Assembly: GCA_014377145.1 (NCBI GenBank)
Contig: JACMQE010000216.1
Coordinates: 1-12,177 of the forward strand
Direction of reading: 5' to 3'
From: Glaciimonas sp.
GTDB taxonomy: Bacteria > Pseudomonadota > Gammaproteobacteria > Burkholderiales > Burkholderiaceae
Length of the DNA: 12,177 nucleotides
Shown here: positions 8,071-12,177 of the stretch, one piece after another
How positions within the stretch are numbered: the first letter of the stretch is position 1
Layout: the number at the start of each line of letters is the position of its first letter
The notes under the pieces: generated by a model
Told to the model about the DNA's origin: nothing
Seen by the model: only the letters and a program-made list of their open reading frames with translations
The model's database searches: none
Position numbers and translations under genes: made by a program

Positions 8071-8986
8071 TTAATTTCTCTTTCTGATGCCACGCCACGG
8101 TTTCGACAAGTCCAGATTCCAAAGAGACAACCGGGCTCCACCCAGCGGCTGACGACAGCGCAGTGATATCCGCTTCAAGATGCATGACTTGGTCTGATCG
8201 ATATGGGACTTCGCCGAACCCCAAAGGCAATGACGGATTAATCGCGTCGCGAATCATTGCGATGATGTCACGCAGTGGACGCGCCCGCCCGGCGCCAAGA
8301 TTGAACAAACCACAAGCCCCAGCATCAAGTGCTGCGACAACACCGGCGGCTGCGTCGTTAACGTGCATGTAGTCCCAAATCTGCTCGGCTTTTGTCAGGC
8401 TGGGTTTTTCGCCTGCGAGCAGACTGCGGATCAGGTACGGAATCAGCCAACTTGGGTCGTCGTCTGGGCCATAAGTGGAAAACAGACGCAGCCAGGCAAA
8501 AGGTCGGCCAGAAGCTACTGACGTGCGCTCCAATACCAACCCAGTGGCGAGTTTTGCCGCGCCATAAGCAGTTGTCGGGCGCGTTGCGGCGGACTCGCTG
8601 ATACGGCCTGCGAGTGGCCCGTATTCGGCCTGTGAGCCGAGGCCTAAAAAGTAGCCACAACCGATTTGCTCGGTCAACTGGTAGAGGTTTATCGATGCAA
8701 CGACGTTGTCAATCTGCACGGAGCTGTTGCGATCAACACCCTTGACGCCCTCCCAAGCCAAGTGAACCACTGCTTCGGGGGCGAAGTGCGTGAGCGCACC
8801 GCGGGCGGACTCAAGGTTCGCCAATTCACCGCGGATCACGGTGCACCTTCCAAGCAGATCGTCAATACGGCGGCTGTTACTGGATGCACGCATCAGTACC
8901 GCAACTTCGCGGCCCTGCGCGACGAGTTGTCGAACTACGTGAGCGCCGACAAAGCCAGTGCCTCCAGTGACAAGAATCCTGTTCAT
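8060..8986 (-). CDS. NAD(P)-dependent sugar-nucleotide epimerase/reductase (extended SDR)
   Basis: A 308-residue extended short-chain dehydrogenase. The N-terminus, MNRILVTGGTGFVGAHVVRQ, has the TGGTGFVG dinucleotide turn (7-14). The active site shows Ser in GLGSQAEYG (115-123) and the Tyr141-x3-Lys145 pair in TAYGAAKLATG. WDYMHVNDAA (204-213) is the usual substrate-domain strand, and RSDQVMHLEADI (263-274) is the C-terminal motif of the family. It resembles the C4-reductase/epimerase enzymes that finish CDP-sugar pathways (such as CDP-paratose or CDP-abequose synthase), so the likely job is reducing a 4-keto, C-methylated or branched CDP-sugar (inference). Its ATG overlaps the rfbG stop in ATGA (8986-8983), and the methyltransferase gene begins within its last 11 bases. 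The exact stereochemistry and whether it epimerises or reduces cannot be read from the sequence. Its GC content matches rfbG and the methyltransferase gene. Confidence 0.85.
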   Translation of the reverse strand: MNRILVTGGTGFVGAHVVRQLVAQGREVAVLMRASSNSRRIDDLLGRCTVIRGELANLESARGALTHFAPEAVVHLAWEGVKGVDRNSSVQIDNVVASINLYQLTEQIGCGYFLGLGSQAEYGPLAGRISESAATRPTTAYGAAKLATGLVLERTSVASGRPFAWLRLFSTYGPDDDPSWLIPYLIRSLLAGEKPSLTKAEQIWDYMHVNDAAAGVVAALDAGACGLFNLGAGRARPLRDIIAMIRDAINPSLPLGFGEVPYRSDQVMHLEADITALSSAAGWSPVVSLESGLVETVAWHQKEKLNAN

Positions 8987-10068
8987 ACAGGTAGGCCTTC
9001 GAAATCGTGAATTTGCGCAAGAGTTCTCGCACGCATGTCAGCCCCGGCCGTGTAAGCCCGCTGCCAGTCTATGATCGCCGACAAAGCGCGAGCCAATTTC
9101 CATCGTGGTTTCCAACCCAAGTTGGTTTGTGCCTTGGAACAATCCAATTTTAGATATCTGGCTTCGTGCGGCTGTAGCTGTTCGTCAATAACCCAACCAG
9201 CGTTGTTACCCCAGAGTTCGATCATCTGTTCAACAATCCACTGTACTGGCCGCGCATCATCGTCAGCTGGCCCGAAGTTCCATGCGTCGCCGTACGTCAC
9301 GCCTCGGCTTGAAGCGAGTTTTTCGGCCAAACTTAGATAACCCGACAATGGCTCAAGAACGTGTTGCCACGGCCGAACAGATTGAGGATTACGTATGCTC
9401 ACAGGCTTGCCGCGCTCAAGCGCGTAGAGCAGATCGGGAATTAATCGGTCAGAAGCCCAATCCCCGCCCCCGATAACATTTCCTGCACGGGCAGTCGCCA
9501 CCGCCATGCCATGCTCAAAATAGCGTGCGGGACTAAAGTAGGAGGTACGGTAAGCAGCGGCAACTAGCTCCGCACAGGCTTTACTACTGCTGTAAGGATC
9601 ATAGCCACCGAGATTGTCCACTTCACGGTACCCCCAGTTCCACTCGCGATTTTCATAGCACTTATCGCTCGTCACGATGATAGCGGCCTTTGCTTCAGCG
9701 GTGGCGCGAACTGCGTCCAAGATGTTCGCGGTCCCCATTACGTTCACCGCGTAGGTATCCAAAGGGGCAGAATATGACTCTCGCACCAGCGCTTGGGCTG
9801 CCATATGGATGACGATTTCTGGTCGCGTCTTTTTAAACACGGAAAGAACAGCTGCCGAGTCGCGTATGTCCGCAAAGGTGCTACTGGCCATGAACTGACC
9901 TACCTGTGCAGCGTCAAATAGATTCGGAGTGCTGGGTGGTGCAAGTGCTAGCCCGTGTACTTCTGCGCCCAATTGCTGTAACCATAAGCTGAGCCAGCCT
10001 CCCTTAAAACCAGTGTGGCCAGTAAGTAGGACGCTTCGTCCGCGCCAGAATTCGGGTGTAATTGTCAT
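8983..10068 (-). CDS. rfbG: CDP-glucose 4,6-dehydratase
   Basis: Converts CDP-D-glucose to CDP-4-keto-6-deoxy-D-glucose in the cytoplasm with tightly bound NAD. With the chosen start it is 361 residues, the normal size. MTITPEFWRGRSVLLTGHTG is followed by FKGGWLS; GHTGFKGGW (17-25) is diagnostic of this dehydratase as opposed to the dTDP-glucose enzyme. The dehydratase catalytic stretch IVTSDKCYEN (131-140) provides the Asp135-Lys136 pair. GGYDPYSSSKACAEL (154-168) gives the SDR Tyr159/Lys163 pair. RAGNVIGGGDW (194-204) and VRPWQHVLEPLSGYL (231-245) bind substrate. The frame is open for 7 more codons to an ATG at 10089 inside rfbF, but the MTITPEFW start is the family-typical one and lies just after the rfbF stop. 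The gene is followed by an SDR gene through a 4-base ATGA overlap. Identification is very secure. The 3-dehydrase RfbH that often follows rfbG is absent. Confidence 0.96.
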   Translation of the reverse strand: MTITPEFWRGRSVLLTGHTGFKGGWLSLWLQQLGAEVHGLALAPPSTPNLFDAAQVGQFMASSTFADIRDSAAVLSVFKKTRPEIVIHMAAQALVRESYSAPLDTYAVNVMGTANILDAVRATAEAKAAIIVTSDKCYENREWNWGYREVDNLGGYDPYSSSKACAELVAAAYRTSYFSPARYFEHGMAVATARAGNVIGGGDWASDRLIPDLLYALERGKPVSIRNPQSVRPWQHVLEPLSGYLSLAEKLASSRGVTYGDAWNFGPADDDARPVQWIVEQMIELWGNNAGWVIDEQLQPHEARYLKLDCSKAQTNLGWKPRWKLARALSAIIDWQRAYTAGADMRARTLAQIHDFEGLPV

Positions 10069-10070
10069 AA

Positions 10071-10844
10071 TCAAGACCACTTCTTCCAAGGCGCTTTGCC
10101 GCTATCCCACAGCGCTTCAAGAGTTTGCTTATCGTGGAGGGTATCCATCGGTTGCCAGAAACCCTGATGTTGATAAGCCATTAACTGGTTATCTGCTGAA
10201 AGTTTCATAAGTGGCTCCTGTTCCCAAATAGTGCGATCCCCTTCCAGGTAGCTCAAGACCTTCGGGGACAATACAAAAAATCCCCCATTAATTAATGCAC
10301 CATCACCTCTTGGTTTTTCCCTGAAGCTCATAACCTGATTGTTTTGTATATCAAGCGCACCAAAACGACCTGGAGGGTAGGTTGCAGTGAGAGTTGCCGC
10401 CTTGCCGTGGCACCGATGAAATTCAATACTGGCGCTGATATCTACGTCGCATACGCCATCGCCATAGGTAAAACAAAACGCCTCTTCATCTTTGATGTAT
10501 TCAGTTACACGAGCGAGACGGCCACCGGTCATCGAGTTGTCGCCCGTATCTACGAGCGTTACTATCCAAGGCTCGGCTCGTATTTGGTGTACCTCCATAC
10601 TATTCTTGCGCATATTAAAGGTAACATCAGAGGTATGTAAAAAATAGTTTGCAAAATACTCCTTTATTAGATATCCCTTGTATCCGCAGCAGATTATGAA
10701 CTCATTTATTCCGTGATGAGAGTACATTTTTAGTATGTGCCAAAGGATTGGTCGACCTCCAATTTCAACCATTGGCTTAGGTCGTAACGAGGTTTCTTCA
10801 CTGAGTCGTGTGCCGAGACCACCGGCGAGAATTACTGCTTTCAT
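10071..10844 (-). CDS. rfbF: Glucose-1-phosphate cytidylyltransferase
   Basis: Makes CDP-glucose and pyrophosphate from CTP and glucose 1-phosphate, committing glucose to CDP-deoxysugar synthesis. The 257 residues equal the family length. [20 protein letters not shown] holds the nucleotide-binding loop [11 protein letters not shown] (8-18), then [10 protein letters not shown] (21-30), with the Lys of the signature. YGDGVCDVD (127-135) contains the metal-binding Asp, FREKP (174-178) the sugar-binding Glu-Lys, INGGFFV (185-191) the sugar-binding loop, and [12 protein letters not shown] (228-239) the C-terminal motif typical of cytidylyl rather than thymidylyl enzymes. It is the first gene of the compact sugar operon. 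Upstream lies 191 bases of AT-rich DNA that must hold its promoter unless transcription reads through from manC. No strong Shine-Dalgarno precedes the ATG. rfbG starts 2 bases after its stop. Confidence 0.96.
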   Translation of the reverse strand: MKAVILAGGLGTRLSEETSLRPKPMVEIGGRPILWHILKMYSHHGINEFIICCGYKGYLIKEYFANYFLHTSDVTFNMRKNSMEVHQIRAEPWIVTLVDTGDNSMTGGRLARVTEYIKDEEAFCFTYGDGVCDVDISASIEFHRCHGKAATLTATYPPGRFGALDIQNNQVMSFREKPRGDGALINGGFFVLSPKVLSYLEGDRTIWEQEPLMKLSADNQLMAYQHQGFWQPMDTLHDKQTLEALWDSGKAPWKKWS

Positions 10845-11035
10845 ATATTGTTTACCATAAGTTTACGTGAATATATTAATTTCTAACTTATTTGACTTTT
10901 ATAAAACTGAAAAATATTAATGAAAGAAATCTTTGGAGTTTCATGGTGAAGCTCTGGATAACTTTTTTGTGATCTGTACTGACGCGTACTCGGTCAGTCT
11001 GCTGCATCAAAAAAATGCCTAGTATTACCTCAATG
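10845..11035 (-). other. AT-rich junction between truncated manC and rfbF
   Basis: A 191-base stretch without a gene. The half nearer rfbF is very AT-rich and contains words like TTTTATAAAA and TAATATAT that could serve as -10 elements, but I see no matching -35 that fixes a promoter. The half nearer manC has mixed composition and short repeats of GTCAGT/ACTGAC (see the repeat entry). No ops/JUMPstart element (GGCGGTAG) was seen. It does not encode the missing end of ManC in any frame that I can recognise. Confidence 0.5.
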
Positions 11036-11040
11036 TCAGT
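10978..11040. repeat. Short direct and inverted GTCAGT/ACTGAC repeats beside the manC break
   Basis: On the plus strand ACTGAC occurs at 10978-10983. Its reverse complement GTCAGT occurs at 10993-10998 and again at 11035-11040, the last overlapping the manC stop codon. The first two form a 6-base-pair stem with a 9-base loop. The two GTCAGT copies are 42 bases apart. Repeats this short can arise by chance, but their position at the end of a broken gene makes them possible scars of the event that removed the manC 3' end. Confidence 0.35.
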
Positions 11041-12177
11041 AAAAAACCTCACTGCCCCGGGTGACTTCGGCTGTGCCTTTGATCACTATCCAGTGTTCTT
11101 CTCGATGATGATGCTTTGGCAGGCTTAAAGATGCGCCGGGTTTTACGCCTATGCGTTTGACCTGAAACCGCTCGCCTGCGTCAACACTGTCGTACCAGCC
11201 CCATGGGCGGGCCACCTTGCGGTGCAGGGCCGCCTGGGGGCTTTGGCGGGCGAGCAGTTCGGCCACCACGCTTTTGACGTTTTCTGCGTGGCTGGTGGTG
11301 GTGACCAACACGGCGTCTGGGGTGTCAATGATGATGAGGTTCTGGGTGCCGAGCGCAACTACTGGCCTATGGGGGGCGTTGATGTAGGTGTGGGTGGCAT
11401 TAAGGGTAATGCCCTGGCCTTCGACGCGGTTACCGTTTGCGTCGGCTTGGGTTAGCTCTGCCACGGCGTTCCAGCTGCCGACGTCGCTCCAAGCGCCGTT
11501 GAAGGGTAGCACCACAACGTTGGTGTATTGCTCCATCACGGCGTAGTCAATGCTTTGTGCGCGGCATGCGCTGAACGCTTGTGCTTCAGGCCGGGTAAAT
11601 ATGCCGTCATGTACGGCACCTGTCGTTGCCTGCTGGCAGCTGGCCAAAATGTCTGGTGCGTAAAGGCCAAGCGCTTCAAGCAAGGTGCTTGCCTTGCATA
11701 AAAATATACCGGCATTCCACAATACGTCGCCCTGCAAGATCAAGGACTCTGCTCGGTCTACAGTTGGTTTTTCAATAAATTGGGCGACCAGCTTGCTGCC
11801 GTCTGGCTGGACTGCACCTTGCTGGATATACCCATAGGCCGTGCTGGGAAAGCTGGGGATTACGCCGAAAGTAACGATGGCGCCTTGCTCGGCTGCAACC
11901 TCACCGGTGGTAACCATTTTGGCGAAAGCATTGGCGTTAGGTATGTGGTGGTCTGCGGGGCAAAAAAGCAGTAATTGATCAGGCTCGGTAGCCAAAGCGG
12001 CGAGGGCCATAGCGGCGGCCGGGTTGCGGGGAACTGGCACCAAGATAACCAGACGAGTAACTTGAACGGCTTGCAAGGTATCAGCTACCAAAAACCGGTG
12101 TTCTTCTGCTGCTACGCATATAAGACTTCGGCCCTGATTTTGGCTAAATGGGGCCAATCGTTCAAGGGTAAGTTGCA
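11036..12177 (-). CDS. manC: Mannose-1-phosphate guanylyltransferase/mannose-6-phosphate isomerase, 3'-truncated and partial
   Basis: Bifunctional AlgA/ManC-type enzyme that isomerises fructose 6-phosphate and makes GDP-mannose. The frame is open to the right edge: residues QLTLERLAPFSQNQGRSL are read there, so the true start, with the GGSGTRLWP loop, lies outside the window. A TTG at 12157 is not the start. The guanylyltransferase domain shows FCPADHH, AYGYIQQG, QFIEKPT, LWNAGIFL, DYAVME and GAWSDVGSWNAV, all typical. The isomerase part begins with RPWGWYDSVDAGERFQVKRI, then PGASLSLPKHHHREEHW and GTAEVTRGSEVFY, where it stops at TGA (11038-11036). Full-length members continue for roughly 60 residues through ENQSTYIP, HRLxNPG and EVQxGxYLGEDDI motifs, all missing here. 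Half of the cupin barrel is therefore lost and isomerase activity is doubtful, while guanylyltransferase activity could survive. GC content is the highest in the window, as for a resident gene. Confidence 0.9.
   Translation of the reverse strand, partial: QLTLERLAPFSQNQGRSLICVAAEEHRFLVADTLQAVQVTRLVILVPVPRNPAAAMALAALATEPDQLLLFCPADHHIPNANAFAKMVTTGEVAAEQGAIVTFGVIPSFPSTAYGYIQQGAVQPDGSKLVAQFIEKPTVDRAESLILQGDVLWNAGIFLCKASTLLEALGLYAPDILASCQQATTGAVHDGIFTRPEAQAFSACRAQSIDYAVMEQYTNVVVLPFNGAWSDVGSWNAVAELTQADANGNRVEGQGITLNATHTYINAPHRPVVALGTQNLIIIDTPDAVLVTTTSHAENVKSVVAELLARQSPQAALHRKVARPWGWYDSVDAGERFQVKRIGVKPGASLSLPKHHHREEHWIVIKGTAEVTRGSEVFY

Noticed and set aside
10069..10089. Earlier ATG for rfbG inside rfbF
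   Set aside because: It would add seven residues (MEEVVLI) that family members lack. MTITPEFW is the standard start and sits directly after the rfbF stop.
10978..10998. Intrinsic terminator after manC
   Set aside because: The 6-base-pair stem is short and is not followed by a run of T on the transcribed strand.
11222..11455. Plus-strand open frame inside manC
   Set aside because: It is antisense to highly conserved ManC motifs; its Gly/Val-rich composition is a mirror of the GC-rich coding strand.

Overview
This window is most of an O-antigen (or similar surface polysaccharide) biosynthesis locus from a Gram-negative bacterium. It encodes Wzx/Wzy-type assembly, a CDP-sugar pathway, two family-2 glycosyltransferases, GalE, and an AlgA/ManC-type bifunctional GDP-mannose enzyme. 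The GC-richer end genes (manC, galE) and the style of ManC suggest a proteobacterium of the Pseudomonas or Burkholderiales (Comamonadaceae-like) kind. I cannot settle the taxon from the sequence alone. Every gene I support is on the minus strand, so transcription runs from the high coordinates to the low ones.

Layout in transcription order. (1) 12177-11036: manC, which runs off the right edge at its 5' end and is cut short at its 3' end in the middle of the C-terminal cupin domain. (2) 11035-10845: AT-rich intergenic DNA with short repeats, the likely junction where the sugar cluster joined the old manC. (3) 10844-4162: a very tightly packed unit of seven genes: rfbF (glucose-1-phosphate cytidylyltransferase), rfbG (CDP-glucose 4,6-dehydratase), an SDR epimerase/reductase, a zinc-binding sugar C-methyltransferase-like protein, the two halves of a split transketolase, and a family-2 glycosyltransferase. 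Neighbouring genes overlap or nearly touch. (4) 4127-2811: Wzx flippase. (5) 2639-1419: Wzy-like polymerase, in clearly AT-rich DNA. (6) 1220-315: a second, AmsE-like family-2 glycosyltransferase. (7) 308-1: the start of galE, which runs off the left edge.

How the genes work together (inference from families and order): RfbF and RfbG make CDP-4-keto-6-deoxyglucose. No RfbH/DdhC-type 3-dehydrase is present, so the usual 3,6-dideoxyhexose route (paratose, abequose, tyvelose, yersiniose) does not look complete here. Instead the 4-keto sugar is probably C-methylated, extended by a two-carbon ketol unit from the split transketolase, or both, and then reduced by the SDR. That would give an unusual branched CDP-sugar. 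The neighbouring glycosyltransferase could attach it, Wzx would flip the lipid-linked unit, and Wzy would polymerise it. No initiating sugar-phosphate transferase, Wzz or ABC exporter lies in the window. No tRNA, rRNA, CRISPR array or transposase gene was found.
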